Of a stretch of DNA of 64,000 nucleotides, positions 15,266 to 24,042 are shown piece after piece (position 1 is the stretch's first letter; the number at the start of each line of letters is the position of its first letter). This DNA comes from Sporosarcina sp. P2 (GTDB taxonomy: Bacteria > Bacillota > Bacilli > Bacillales_A > Planococcaceae). A program made the translations under genes and the position numbers. The notes beneath the pieces were generated by a model. It was not told the origin of the DNA and made no database searches. It saw only the letters and a list, made by a program, of their open reading frames with translations. Location: assembly GCF_002743255.1 (NCBI RefSeq), contig NZ_PDYY01000013.1:62001-126000 (forward strand), read 5' to 3'.

Positions 15266-15301
15266 TTAATCTCTTTTTAAAAATATAAATTGAATATCCA
15301 T
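15266..15301 (-). other. Eleven-codon ORF behind a strong ribosome binding site
   Basis: AGGAGG lies 5 nt before an ATG at 15301 that opens only MDIQFIFLKRD before TAA. It sits directly before a cassette-type element, where the array's genes usually end, so it looks like the stub of a deleted unit, or a leader peptide. Confidence 0.3.
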
Positions 15302-15398
15302 GTTTACCTCCTGGATATAAGTTATGACTACTATCGATAACCAATTATAAATCTGTTAAATTAAGAAAACCCTTTAAAAATATTAGGAAATAAAAAAT

Positions 15399-15418
15399 AC
15401 ACAGATTATGATCTGTGT
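15399..15418 (-). terminator. Hairpin with minus-strand T-run
   Basis: ACACAGAT/ATCTGTGT stem with a 4-nt loop and ATTTTTTATTT on the minus strand. No intact minus-strand gene ends just before it. The 15420-15613 interval otherwise holds nothing I recognise. Confidence 0.5.
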
Positions 15419-15613
15419 CATGAATGATTATTAAATCTCTTTTACATTTTTAGTTGTTTGGGTGACTGGCACTCGACGACAAGATACCCGCTACATTAAA
15501 AGTGGTTGGTTTAAATAACCCCTAAGTGGATGGTCCCCGAAAATGCTTTGTATTATAGAATTATACTGTATAGAATGAAGAAATGTATTTCTAAAAAGGA
15601 GGAAGGCGTAAAG

Positions 15614-15808
15614 GTGTTCCTTATTGCATCAATGATTCTCGTGGTCATTATTTTAGCGGTCGGACTAATTATGACCATATCCACTGCTAATTCTATGAAT
15701 AAAGATTATAGTAGTAAAAAAAGTTTTTCCAATTTGCTGTGGATTTATGTTTTATCACTCCCAGTTATTGTTATATTGACTCTTGTATCTATATTTATAT
15801 TTTATTAA
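15614..15808 (+). CDS. Small two-TM protein
   Basis: 64 residues: FLIASMILVVIILAVGLIMT and LLWIYVLSLPVIVILTLVSI helices with a polar loop NSMNKDYSSKKSFSN between. GTG at 15614 is 11 nt after AAGGAGG; the frame is open back to 15530 but without a site. Plus strand. Just after it lies an inverted repeat (GACGGTTC at about 15815, GGAACCGTC at about 15860). No function recognised. Confidence 0.5.
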   Translation: MFLIASMILVVIILAVGLIMTISTANSMNKDYSSKKSFSNLLWIYVLSLPVIVILTLVSIFIFY

Positions 15809-16055
15809 CATCGGTGGACGGTTCAGGTCCCGTGAAAAGGCATATGTTTTCGAGTCTCAGGAACCGTCTAAGTCCACTGAAAAAGTTCGTATTTCACTAA
15901 TACATTCTGTAGATTCTTCCCTGTAGGTTCCTTGACCGCGGGGTGGATTATTCATCATCGTTCCCTGAATTATGTGGTTGACGTTACAGTACGACAACGA
16001 CACAATTCTAGGGAGCAAATGTGGCAGCCAAACATTCATTGGCATTCTTCAAACA

Positions 16056-17492
16056 TTATCCCCTGTAACTTCTTAGCGCGTAGGCGAACCTTGAAATGCC
16101 TTCTTGTATGGAAGCTCCGTTACCTTTACCATAAGTAAATCGTACGTATCCATTCTTTGAACCCATTAGTCTTCCAGGTACAAATGAAACGCCATTTTTC
16201 ATAGATTCTTCAAGTAACTTATATTCATCCATTTCGTGGTGTATTTTACACCATAAATGAATTCCGCCTTGTGGCACTACATATGTAACTTCATTTTTAG
16301 TTAAACTGTCCAATGCTAAAATTAACGCATCTCTACGCTCCTTCAGTTGGATCCTTAAATTTGAAACATGTTTATCAAATTGAGGGGAATCTAGAAATTG
16401 ATTTGCTATCCATTGTGGAAAAACACTATGACCGAAGTCTATTTGCTGTTTGCCGTCTGATAAACGCGTAATCACTTTTTCTGGTCCAATAATCCAACCA
16501 ATGCGTAATCCTGATGCAACCACTTTTGATAAGGAACTAATGTATAGAACATTTTCATTATCATCCATTGACTTTAACGTGGGTCCAATGTCCCCATCGA
16601 ATGACGTCAAATTATACGGATCATCCTCAATTATGGGAATACCGTACGTTGAGGATAATTCCACTATTCTCTTTCGACGTTCTAGCGACATTTTTGTGCC
16701 AGTAGGATTTTGATAATCAGGATTTAAAAAAAGCATACGAATTCGATGTTTTCTTTGTAAAGCTACAATATCATCAGGATTTAAGCCATATTGATCAACT
16801 GGGAGTAATAGCGTTTTAATACCAAACGATTGAAAGATCGGTAAAGAGAATGCGTAGGATGGATCTTCAATAGCAACTGTATCACCTGGTTTTAACAGGC
16901 ACTGAACGATTAGGTGGATGGCTTGCTGAGCGCCCGATGTAATCAGTATGGAGTTTGGCTCAACTTCCATATTTTTATAGGTTTTTACATGTTGACAAAT
17001 GGTCTCCCGTAATTCCACATCGCCTAAAGGATGATCGTACCCTAAATTCCCATCAAACGCATAATCCTTAAGAATCCTAGCGAATTGAGCGTTAGGTTGT
17101 AAATCTGCTGCAAGTTCCCCGCTTGATAGGTTAATCATTCCTTCTTGCTCCGTTTCATTACGAAGTTTCTGTACAAGAGGAAGATTCGGAAGAAATGATC
17201 CATCCTCCACATATCTACCCCAATTCGGAACTCTTTTATGAGTTAGTCCCCATATATCCGTATTGATATACGTTCCGCTTCCTTTTATTCTGACAATTAA
17301 TCCACTCGCCTCTAACTCATCATAAGCAGTCACAACTGTGCTCCGATTGATCCCTAACTTTTTTGCTAACTTACGTTCAGATGGCAATGGCTGGTCCTGA
17401 GATAAATCCCCAGATAGTATCCCATTCTCTATTTGTTCCGCAAGTTGCCTATACATCGGTTTTTTTATTGAACGGTCTAGCATAAATTGCAT
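16056..17492 (-). CDS. MocR/PdxR-type regulator (GntR HTH + aminotransferase domain)
   Basis: A 478-residue transcription factor that combines a GntR winged HTH (residues about 8-78; PLPSERKLAKKLGINRSTVV) with a fold-type-I aminotransferase domain that binds PLP as effector. Seen: LITSGAQQAIHLIVQCLLKP, FLNPDYQNPTG, IIEDDPYNLTSFDG and the Schiff-base lysine in SSLSKVVASGLRIGWI. MocR proteins typically control PLP synthesis, GABA or taurine use, or a nearby transporter. No pdxST here. The start ATG follows GGTGGAG. Target genes unknown; its downstream 16.0 kb flank holds no recognised gene. Confidence 0.88.
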   Translation of the reverse strand: MQFMLDRSIKKPMYRQLAEQIENGILSGDLSQDQPLPSERKLAKKLGINRSTVVTAYDELEASGLIVRIKGSGTYINTDIWGLTHKRVPNWGRYVEDGSFLPNLPLVQKLRNETEQEGMINLSSGELAADLQPNAQFARILKDYAFDGNLGYDHPLGDVELRETICQHVKTYKNMEVEPNSILITSGAQQAIHLIVQCLLKPGDTVAIEDPSYAFSLPIFQSFGIKTLLLPVDQYGLNPDDIVALQRKHRIRMLFLNPDYQNPTGTKMSLERRKRIVELSSTYGIPIIEDDPYNLTSFDGDIGPTLKSMDDNENVLYISSLSKVVASGLRIGWIIGPEKVITRLSDGKQQIDFGHSVFPQWIANQFLDSPQFDKHVSNLRIQLKERRDALILALDSLTKNEVTYVVPQGGIHLWCKIHHEMDEYKLLEESMKNGVSFVPGRLMGSKNGYVRFTYGKGNGASIQEGISRFAYALRSYRG

Positions 17493-17709
17493 TAAACTCC
17501 ACCCTCTATTTATATGTTTTCAATATACTAAATTTCGTCGTATGCTCGTAGTGAATTAGTACATGTTAGTATATCATCCCTTACCAGCTGTATCTCTATA
17601 GAAGTGGTAAAGATGATCTTGGCCATTTCAACTACATCTGTATCATCATTTGTAGGTAACTTTCGAAGTTCAATCTAATTCTCCCCCACTATGGTTCGTT
17701 ACTCCGTTC

Positions 17710-18600
17710 TTATTCCCCTTCGTTACACGTGGTATTTGGTTCTACATGAACGTGAACATCATATACATCATTTTTTTCTTTTAGTTTTTTTTCAACTAAT
17801 GTGGAAATGTCATGTGCTTGTTTGAGACTTAAGGTTGGTTGAACCAGAATTACAATATCAACTACTGCATTATTACCGTAATACCTACCTTTAATTTCTT
17901 TAATTTTTTGAACATCTTTTATGGTTTGAATGGTTTTTTTATAAATTTCAATTTGATTTTCATCAAAACCATCACTTAAATCATGAGAAGCCTCTCTGAA
18001 AATATCCCATGCTGTTTTACAAATAAGGAATCCTACTGCTAATGCAGTCAAAGTATCAAGCCATGGCATATTTAACTGTGAACCGAATATGCCTATAGCA
18101 GTTCCGATACTGACCCAGGCGTCTGAAATGTTGTCTTTGGCAGCAGCCATGACAGCTTGGCTGTTTATTTTTAATGCTAATTTTTTATTGTATCGATAAA
18201 CAAAGTACATAACTATAAAGGAGAAGATACCGACATATCCTGCCATGATATCTGGCGATTCCTTTCCTCCCTGGAAAAAGGAAGTGGCTGTGCTAATTAA
18301 AACTTGTATACCCACTGCCATCATAATGAAAGAGGCAACCAGCGATGCGATTGTTTCACTTTTCCAATGGCCATATTTATGATTTTTATCTGCGGGTTTC
18401 CTCGATAATTTTAGTCCGATCAAGACAGCAATCGATGCTATAATATCCGTTGTATTATTTAAACCATCTGCCTTAAGGGCTTCAGAGTCGCTCAGATACC
18501 CTATAAATAATTTTAAAACGGATAGACATATATAAGCGACTATACTGAGATAGGCTCCTCTTTCACCTAATTTCAGATTATGATACCTTTGCTCTTCCAA
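17710..18600 (-). CDS. Cation diffusion facilitator (metal exporter)
   Basis: A 296-residue CDF transporter exporting a divalent metal by proton exchange. Six membrane helices are visible. The TM2 metal site is SDSEALKADGLNNTTDII (Asp within KADGLNN), and the TM5 site is AAAKDNISDAWVSIG (DNISD). The C-terminal cytoplasmic domain ends DVHVHVEP. These TM2/TM5 residues (N..D and D..D types) suit Mn2+/Fe2+ exporters such as MneP/MneS rather than HxxxD zinc exporters; that specificity is inferred. TTG or ATG start at 18600. Confidence 0.85.
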   Translation of the reverse strand: MEEQRYHNLKLGERGAYLSIVAYICLSVLKLFIGYLSDSEALKADGLNNTTDIIASIAVLIGLKLSRKPADKNHKYGHWKSETIASLVASFIMMAVGIQVLISTATSFFQGGKESPDIMAGYVGIFSFIVMYFVYRYNKKLALKINSQAVMAAAKDNISDAWVSIGTAIGIFGSQLNMPWLDTLTALAVGFLICKTAWDIFREASHDLSDGFDENQIEIYKKTIQTIKDVQKIKEIKGRYYGNNAVVDIVILVQPTLSLKQAHDISTLVEKKLKEKNDVYDVHVHVEPNTTCNEGE

Positions 18601-18819
18601 AAAAATTCAACTCCTTATCATAGAGATTTATCAGAGACGATGTTACACAGGATGAAAACTCGCCTTCAGACAACATGAACCTATGATTACGTCTAGCCAA
18701 AGGTTCATTTTTTTTGAAGAAGTATATTTTATTGATACATTTCTTTTTTCAGCTTCCCACAATCTGGCGTCCCCAGTATCTTACATAAGCGCGCCCCATT
18801 TTTGAAGATATAGCTAATG

Positions 18820-19704
18820 CTACTCGAACTTTGGAGGCTCACTTAGCCATGATTTCAGATATTCAATGAACTTTTTCGTAGATGGAGCAAGGGTTTTAAA
18901 AGATGAAACCGCAATACCAATTGTTCGATAATTTTCTCCCTCTAGTTTAAGGGCTCGAACATTAGTTGGAATCCGATGTAAAACCATTTCAGGAAGTATA
19001 CTGATTCCCATACCATTTCCGACCATTGCAATAATTGCCTGGTCATCTGTCAGTTCAAATTTTATATTAGCTGTAACATGGTGTTCTTTTAAAATTCTTA
19101 TTAAATCGTTATCACTCCCTTTTTTCGACTTGATGAGAGGCTCCCCTTTAATCATTTCAAAACTAATTTCATTTTGATCGGCAAGAGGGTGCTCGTTTGA
19201 AAGGATACAGAGCAATCGATCTTTTCTTAAGGGAATTACTTCAAAGTGTTGCGAAGTCGGTAGGGACACAAACCCAAAATCAACTAAGCCAGTTGCGATC
19301 CAATGCTCGACATCGTCATAGTCCCCTTCCATCAATTTGATTTCGATCGAAGGATAATGGTCAGTAAATTTTTTTAAGATTTCAGGTAACCAGTGTACAG
19401 ACACGCTAGAAATCGTTCCAATACGTACTGTACCAATTTCCAACCCATTGATACTGGCTATTTCTTGACCCAACTCTTCGTTCCATTTTAGTATTTCACG
19501 TATGTATGTTAATATGCGCTCTCCGTTACTGGTCAATTGAATACCTGAACGGTCTCGATTGAGTAAGGTAAATCCCCATTCTGATTCAAGGCTGGCTATA
19601 GCATGACTCACAGCCGATTGGCTTAAACCGATTGTTTCGCCCGCTTTTGTTAGGCTCCCTAATTCCACCACGGTACTGAATATCTCAAACTTCACTAAAG
19701 ACAC
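18820..19704 (-). CDS. LysR family transcriptional regulator
   Basis: A 294-residue LysR regulator: winged HTH at residues 1-60 (FEIFSTVVELGSLTKAGETI, GLSQSAVSHAIASLESEWG) and a periplasmic-binding-fold effector domain. GTG at 19704 is taken since GAGGAGGGG lies 5 nt before; the track to 19755 lacks a site. It diverges from the EamA exporter gene 121 bp away, the usual arrangement for LysR control of a neighbour. The effector is unknown. Confidence 0.88.
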   Translation of the reverse strand: MSLVKFEIFSTVVELGSLTKAGETIGLSQSAVSHAIASLESEWGFTLLNRDRSGIQLTSNGERILTYIREILKWNEELGQEIASINGLEIGTVRIGTISSVSVHWLPEILKKFTDHYPSIEIKLMEGDYDDVEHWIATGLVDFGFVSLPTSQHFEVIPLRKDRLLCILSNEHPLADQNEISFEMIKGEPLIKSKKGSDNDLIRILKEHHVTANIKFELTDDQAIIAMVGNGMGISILPEMVLHRIPTNVRALKLEGENYRTIGIAVSSFKTLAPSTKKFIEYLKSWLSEPPKFE

Positions 19705-19825
19705 TTTGACCCCTCCTCTAGCATGAAAATCATTCATGTCATTCTTCACAAACATTCATTTTTCTAATCTTCAGTTTACAGCTATACTTATAAACAATCA
19801 ATTCGTGATGGGATAGGTGATCAAA

Positions 19826-20767
19826 ATGAATCGGAATACGTCGTCCGGGGTAGTACATGGGATAGGATCGGATACTCAATTAAAGGCAAATTTCATGATG
19901 CTGATTGTGACGATGCTTTGGGGTTCATCCTATTTGTTTACAAAAATAGGTCTTGATTCTATTCAAGAGTTTAACCTGATAGCACTACGTTTTGGCATAG
20001 CCTTTATATTAGCCGGCGCTGTATTTTACAAGCGGTTAATACGTATAGATCTCAAAACAGTGTTTTATGGATTTCTACTAGGGTCCATCTTATTCGTATT
20101 ATTTACGGTTGTTACGATCGGATTAAAATTCACATCTATTTCAAATGCAGGATTTTTATTTAGTCTATCCGTTGTATTTGTTCCATTGTTACTAGCCATC
20201 CTATTTAGAAAAAAACCTGAAAACAAAGTGATTTTTGGTGTGGGTATCTCCATTACTGGGATTGCTCTATTGACGTTAACTAATGAATTGACGATCAATT
20301 CCGGGGACTTCCTCATCATTTTAGGTGCACTATTTTATGCCATTCTCATCATTGTGACAGACAAGTTGACGAAAAACGTTGATTCGATCGCACTCGGGAT
20401 TTTACAACTCGGCTTTACTGGGGCATGGGGGCTTCTATTTTCATTATTTCTCGAAAAGCCACATCTTCCTGACACAACCAAGTCATGGGTTTCTATACTG
20501 GCTTTAAGCATACTTTGCAGTGCCATTGGATTTATTGGCCAAGCATGCGCACAAAAGTATACTACACCAACGCATACAGGTCTTATATTTTCATTAGAAC
20601 CCGTTTTTGCAGCATTATTTGCTTTTATTTTCGTACAGGAAACACTACAAGCTACAGGATATGTAGGGGCAATTCTTATTTTAATTGGTATCTTAACCGC
20701 TAAGTTTACTGTTAAACGGCCTTTTAGAAAAAGATTCAACCAAACTGTTGATGGTTCTGAATTCTAG
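19826..20767 (+). CDS. EamA/DMT superfamily transporter
   Basis: A 313-residue, ten-helix drug/metabolite transporter with two EamA repeats (MLWGSSYLFTKIGLDS; GALFYAILIIVTDKLTKNVD) and the usual C-terminal EPVFAALFAFIFVQETL. Such proteins export amino acids or metabolites. The divergent LysR gene probably controls it. ATG at 19826 has GATAGGTGA upstream. Confidence 0.85.
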   Translation: MNRNTSSGVVHGIGSDTQLKANFMMLIVTMLWGSSYLFTKIGLDSIQEFNLIALRFGIAFILAGAVFYKRLIRIDLKTVFYGFLLGSILFVLFTVVTIGLKFTSISNAGFLFSLSVVFVPLLLAILFRKKPENKVIFGVGISITGIALLTLTNELTINSGDFLIILGALFYAILIIVTDKLTKNVDSIALGILQLGFTGAWGLLFSLFLEKPHLPDTTKSWVSILALSILCSAIGFIGQACAQKYTTPTHTGLIFSLEPVFAALFAFIFVQETLQATGYVGAILILIGILTAKFTVKRPFRKRFNQTVDGSEF

Positions 20768-20934
20768 CCAACTATCCACGATCAACATGGTAAAGGGTAT
20801 GCAAAGGCATGTAATTATTCATTGCAAGGGTCCGGCTAGCCTCCTTAGTGTATTGGGAGATGTTAGCATTCACGTAAATACGCAACTTTGCTTAGGTTTC
20901 TTTCTTCATCAAATGTCCCTTTAAAAGAAAAATA

Positions 20935-20985
20935 AGCGCTATTCTTTATTACAGAATAGCGCTCGTTTGTTGAATAACTAATGAG
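20935..20985 (-). repeat. Intergenic cassette-type element
   Basis: Plus strand AATAAGCGCTATTCTTTATT, then ACAGAATAGCGCTCG and TTTGTTGAATAAC. AGCGCTATTC/GAATAGCGCT is a perfect 10-bp stem. The 20768-21127 gap holds this and a weaker copy near 21085-21120 (TTACCTGATTGTGCAATTAA), and no gene. Confidence 0.55.
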
Positions 20986-21127
20986 CTTTTATTAACTGAT
21001 AGTAACTTACAAGCGTTAATATTTCATATGTGCATAAATTCTTGCCATTGTTAAACTAAATTAATAAGGCACTGAAATTATAATTGGAGCCGTTTATTAC
21101 CTGATTGTGCAATTAACAACTCTTATC

Positions 21128-21808
21128 CTAAAAAATTTGGGGGAATTGTTTCACAATCGCATTAGTTAGTGTGTCCGCCATTTGTAAAGCTTCTGCCTCA
21201 ATTTTGTTAAACACATCAATACTTGATTGAATATTGTTTTGGAGTATAAGTACTGCTTCCTGTTTAGTAAGAGCCAGATGCTCGAAAAACATTGCTTGAA
21301 ATTTATCTTTTGAAATAAAAGGATTTATTTCACTTAGAAATCCAGCAATTTCTTCTCCATTTTCGTGCCATCTTCGATCTATAGCTGCTACAGCTCTCTG
21401 ATCACCGGCTTTTGCAGCTTTGACAAGTTCCGCGGCAATTACCAGGTGCTCCCTTATTAATTTGCTGTACATGTCGGCTATTTTATTTCCATAGTAAGGT
21501 CTCAATAAATTTCCATTATCTGTAGCGTTTTGGAGTAGACGTGCGGTAACAGCATCTGTATCAGGTGAATTAAAAGCAATGCTATTTATTATCATTCTTG
21601 TCCAGTATACGTGTTGTAACCAAACTAAACGCATGGAATTACTTAAACTTTCTTTCTGTTGATTATAAATAGGTTTGTCACCCCATCCCTCATGACATTG
21701 AGGGTTATGGTCAAATTTATAATTCGCTCCACATTGGCAATAAGGGTTTAAACAATTACGTTGATAATAAGGGTAACCGCCGTAATACCCCTGATTATTT
21801 TGCCACAT
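21128..21808 (-). CDS. Conserved alpha-helical protein with Tyr/Gly/Pro-rich head
   Basis: 226 residues. The first 50 are low-complexity and coat-like (MWQNNQGYYGGYPYYQRNCL, several Cys-x-Cys). The remainder is alpha-helical with family-like motifs RLVWLQHVYWTRMIINSIAF, LIREHLVIAAELVKAAKAGD, RRWHENGEEIAGFLSEINPF and EHLALTKQEAVLILQ. Homologues in Bacilli exist and are sometimes labelled acetylglutamate kinase without basis: there is no amino-acid-kinase fold visible. The head suggests a spore-surface or sporulation role, which is a guess. A decayed tandem copy follows upstream. Confidence 0.65.
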   Translation of the reverse strand: MWQNNQGYYGGYPYYQRNCLNPYCQCGANYKFDHNPQCHEGWGDKPIYNQQKESLSNSMRLVWLQHVYWTRMIINSIAFNSPDTDAVTARLLQNATDNGNLLRPYYGNKIADMYSKLIREHLVIAAELVKAAKAGDQRAVAAIDRRWHENGEEIAGFLSEINPFISKDKFQAMFFEHLALTKQEAVLILQNNIQSSIDVFNKIEAEALQMADTLTNAIVKQFPQIF

Positions 21809-21927
21809 CTTTCATCCCTCCAAAACCTTTAGTTCTCATTAAATTACTATATGTAATATAATTCAATTAGGTGTTTGTCCTTCCTAGTTGAATGATTCAC
21901 ATTCGTAAATCAGCAATTTTTAATTTG

Positions 21928-22310
21928 AAACTTTTTCGGGATTGCTTCACAATCGCATCAGTTATTGTGTCCGCCATTTGTAAAGCTTGCGCTTCATTTT
22001 GTTAAACACAGCAATAATTGATTAAACATTGATTCGGAGTATAAGTACTACTTCCTGTGTAGTAATATCCACGTGCTTAAAAACATTTCCTGGAATTCAT
22101 CTTTTGAAATAAAAGGGTTTATTCTACTCAGATATTCGGCAATTTCTTCACAATTTTCGTACCATCTTCTCGTTATAGCTTCCACAGCTTTCTGATTGCC
22201 AGCTTTTGCAGCTTTTGCAGCTTTGACAAGTTCCACAGCAATTAACAGGTGCTCCCTTATTAATTTGCTGTATCTCTCGGCTACTCTATTTCCATGAAGA
22301 GGCTTTAATA
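21928..22310 (-). pseudogene. Decayed tandem copy of the 21128-21808 gene
   Basis: The minus strand matches the C-terminal 130 residues of the intact gene: INPFISKDEFQEMF, RRWYENCEEIAEYLSRINPF, ELVKAAKAAKAGNQKAVEAI, ending FTTQ/FRN-like frames with shifts (for example near 22070 and 22005). The N-terminal head is missing and the downstream part is frameshifted. A duplicated KAAKA suggests slippage. It resulted from tandem duplication followed by decay. Confidence 0.75.
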
Positions 22311-22331
22311 AGCTTTACTACCTCCCTTTAC

Positions 22332-22395
22332 TACAAAATGGTCCTATTGTGGAAAGGTCGCTAATCCTTCGTCAAGAATTGCGCCCAATTCTGGA
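22332..22395 (-). repeat. Intergenic cassette-type element
   Basis: Minus strand AGAATTGGGCGCAATTCTTG, ACGAAGGATTAGCGACC, then TTTCCACAATAGGACCATTT. Nearly collinear with the copy at 11150-11205. Confidence 0.7.
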
Positions 22396-22405
22396 ATTGT
22401 AACGC

Positions 22406-22639
22406 TCAATTGCCTACATTTTTTCTAGCTACTCTATCTTTACAATTTAAAACCAACTCAAACATGAAAAAAGCTAACAATCCACTCCAAAAAATAAAAA
22501 CTGGAGGAAACAAGCCAGTTGATGTAAATAAATAATAAAAATAATCGATTCCCGAAACGAACGTGTACGTAAAAAACCCAAAACCCAACCCTTTTTTAGA
22601 GTTGAATACTTGTCTATCATTCATTTTTCTGAAGAACAT
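22406..22639 (-). CDS. Small two-TM protein
   Basis: 77 residues with FGFFTYTFVSGIDYFYYLF and VFIFWSGLLAFFMFELVLN helices and a basic CKDRVARKN tail. AAGGATGTG upstream is a weak site. Flanked by cassette-type elements (the upstream one, about 22655-22695, reads CAATCAGGCCCGTTGTTGAA). Function unknown. Confidence 0.5.
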   Translation of the reverse strand: MFFRKMNDRQVFNSKKGLGFGFFTYTFVSGIDYFYYLFTSTGLFPPVFIFWSGLLAFFMFELVLNCKDRVARKNVGN

Positions 22640-22788
22640 CACATGTCACATCCTTAACTTCACAATCAGGCCCGTTGTTGAATAAGCCGACCTCTTATAT
22701 CTCTATTTTTTCATAAAATCATTTATTCCCTTCAATGGTATCAGTTATTTCAAATACCATGTCCGAAACTTCTATCAGCCATGCAATT

Positions 22789-22974
22789 AGCAGAGCGACA
22801 TAAATTTACGTGTTGCTGTTTATTGGTTTACCCATTGCGTTGTTATTTTTTGCTGATTACCGCTTTACGCATGGATATAGGTACAAAAATAAGGACGCTA
22901 ATTCATATGCGAATCGCGTCCCCAATTGGTATGCTATTTACTGTTTTCTCTCCGTGTTCTGAATCCGTTCACAG
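22789..22974 (-). repeat. Dispersed intergenic element, copy 1
   Basis: Minus strand runs: CGGATTCAGAAC, GAGAGAAAACAGTAAA, ATTGGGGACGCGATTCGCAT, ATGAATTAGCGTCC, and after 100 bp CACGTAAATTTATGTCGCTC. The same ordered blocks occur on the plus strand at 55778-55960. The GGACGC...GCGTCC part is a hairpin. It occupies most of the 22643-22990 gap. It may be a MITE-like element; no transposase is present. Confidence 0.55.
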
Positions 22975-22990
22975 TACACGAAAATCTTTT

Positions 22991-23896
22991 TTACAATATA
23001 TACTTATCGATCTTCAATACCAATTCTGCGATTTCCGGCTTACTGACTTGATCGTCAGCTCCAACACTATCTCCTTTATGCTTCAAGTCATCTGTGATGA
23101 GTGAAGAGAAGATGATAATCGGCAGTCCCGCAAGTTGAGGCGTTTCACGAATTCGTTTTGTGAAATGGTGTCCGTCCATTTGTGGCATCTCGATATCCGT
23201 GATGACCAACTGGACTTCCTCTTTCACATCAACACCATCCGCCACTAGCGTTTCCAAATAATCAAACGCATCTTTGCCGTTTTCATAAAAGTCGAGATTC
23301 GCGTAGCCTGCTTCATTGAGCGTGTCATACAATAACTTACGCAATAACGGGGAATCTTCCGCAATCAAAATGCGTTTATTTGATCGTTCACGCTTCCCAA
23401 GCTTCTTCACTTGCTCCAAGTTAATACCTGCGTCTGGATTAATATCCATAATGATCTTTTCGAAATCAAGCAACAGCAACATATCGCCATCGAGCTTGAT
23501 GACGCCAATCACCTGAGAGTTTTCCGCTGCATAAATGCCAGAAGGTTTCTCAATTTGATTCCAAGAAATACGGTGGATCTGCGTCACGTTATGTACGCGG
23601 AAAACGACCGTTTGTTTATTGAATGATGCGACGATATACTTTGCATCTTCCGGATGGCTTGAAGGGGCCATTCCTAAAATTTTCTCCATACTGACGACGG
23701 GCAATACTTCGCCACGCAACTGAATAATTCCTTCCACCGCAAAATGTGCATGGGGAATCGGCGTGATTTTCAATGGCATGATAATTTCCTTCACTTTGAT
23801 CACGTTAATGCCATAACGGTTCCCTTGCATCTCAAATCCGACAATCTCCAGCTCATTTGTGCCACTTTCCAATAAAATTCCTGAATCATTGGACAC
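22991..23896 (-). CDS. cheV: Chemotaxis protein CheV (CheW + receiver)
   Basis: A 301-residue chemotaxis coupling protein. Residues about 12-155 are a CheW domain (EIVGFEMQGNRYGINVIKVK; IIQLRGEVLPVVSMEKILG) linking chemoreceptors to CheA. Residues about 172-300 are a receiver domain: acidic pocket IAEDSPLLRKLL, phospho-acceptor Asp in VITDIEMPQMDG, conserved Lys in SKPE. CheV assists adaptation in Bacillus. A GTG at 23896 follows GGGTGGAAGAGC. It stands alone near a cyclic-di-GMP enzyme gene, with a chemoreceptor gene 16 kb away. Confidence 0.93.
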   Translation of the reverse strand: MSNDSGILLESGTNELEIVGFEMQGNRYGINVIKVKEIIMPLKITPIPHAHFAVEGIIQLRGEVLPVVSMEKILGMAPSSHPEDAKYIVASFNKQTVVFRVHNVTQIHRISWNQIEKPSGIYAAENSQVIGVIKLDGDMLLLLDFEKIIMDINPDAGINLEQVKKLGKRERSNKRILIAEDSPLLRKLLYDTLNEAGYANLDFYENGKDAFDYLETLVADGVDVKEEVQLVITDIEMPQMDGHHFTKRIRETPQLAGLPIIIFSSLITDDLKHKGDSVGADDQVSKPEIAELVLKIDKYIL

Positions 23897-24042
23897 GCTC
23901 TTCCACCCTCTCAGACGATATGGTCAATTGCTAATATATGTATTCCAAGTATATATAATTCATTGGTGCGATAGAACTAGTATATCACACCAATTGACTA
24001 TCAATCTATGGGTATATAAATAAATCTAGTAATGAGTTCGAG

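Larger units (their letters stand above)
6600..22700. other. Accessory zone: array of small single-gene units separated by a recurrent intergenic element
   Basis: About twenty small genes, nearly all minus strand, each with its own ribosome binding site. Before most of them comes a related 30-70-bp element. On the minus strand the element reads roughly TTCCACAATCGGGC-GCGATTSTTG, a variable middle, then AATCGGGCCATTT. Clear copies are annotated separately; weaker ones sit near 7920 and 12640. Products are 40-150-residue membrane proteins, lipoproteins and zinc-ribbon proteins, and several are broken. A MocR-CDF-LysR-EamA block (16.0-20.8 kb) interrupts the array. No integrase or transposase is visible inside. 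The cassette reading is inference. Confidence 0.55.

Noticed and set aside
15815..15870. Insertion sequence end at GACGGTTC...GGAACCGTC
   Set aside because: Only a short inverted repeat; no transposase frame or target duplication could be seen.
15857..16045. 62-codon minus-strand frame (MNNPPRGQGTYREE part)
   Set aside because: No ribosome binding site and no recognisable motif; kept only as possible remnant.
6600..22700. Classical integron
   Set aside because: No tyrosine integrase, no attI-like site, and the elements lack the GTTRRRY-type attC core.
22781..23104. Plus-strand frame of 107 codons antisense to cheV
   Set aside because: It combines the dispersed element and the shadow of cheV. 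No ribosome binding site. Its similarity with 55722-55910 is explained by the DNA repeat.
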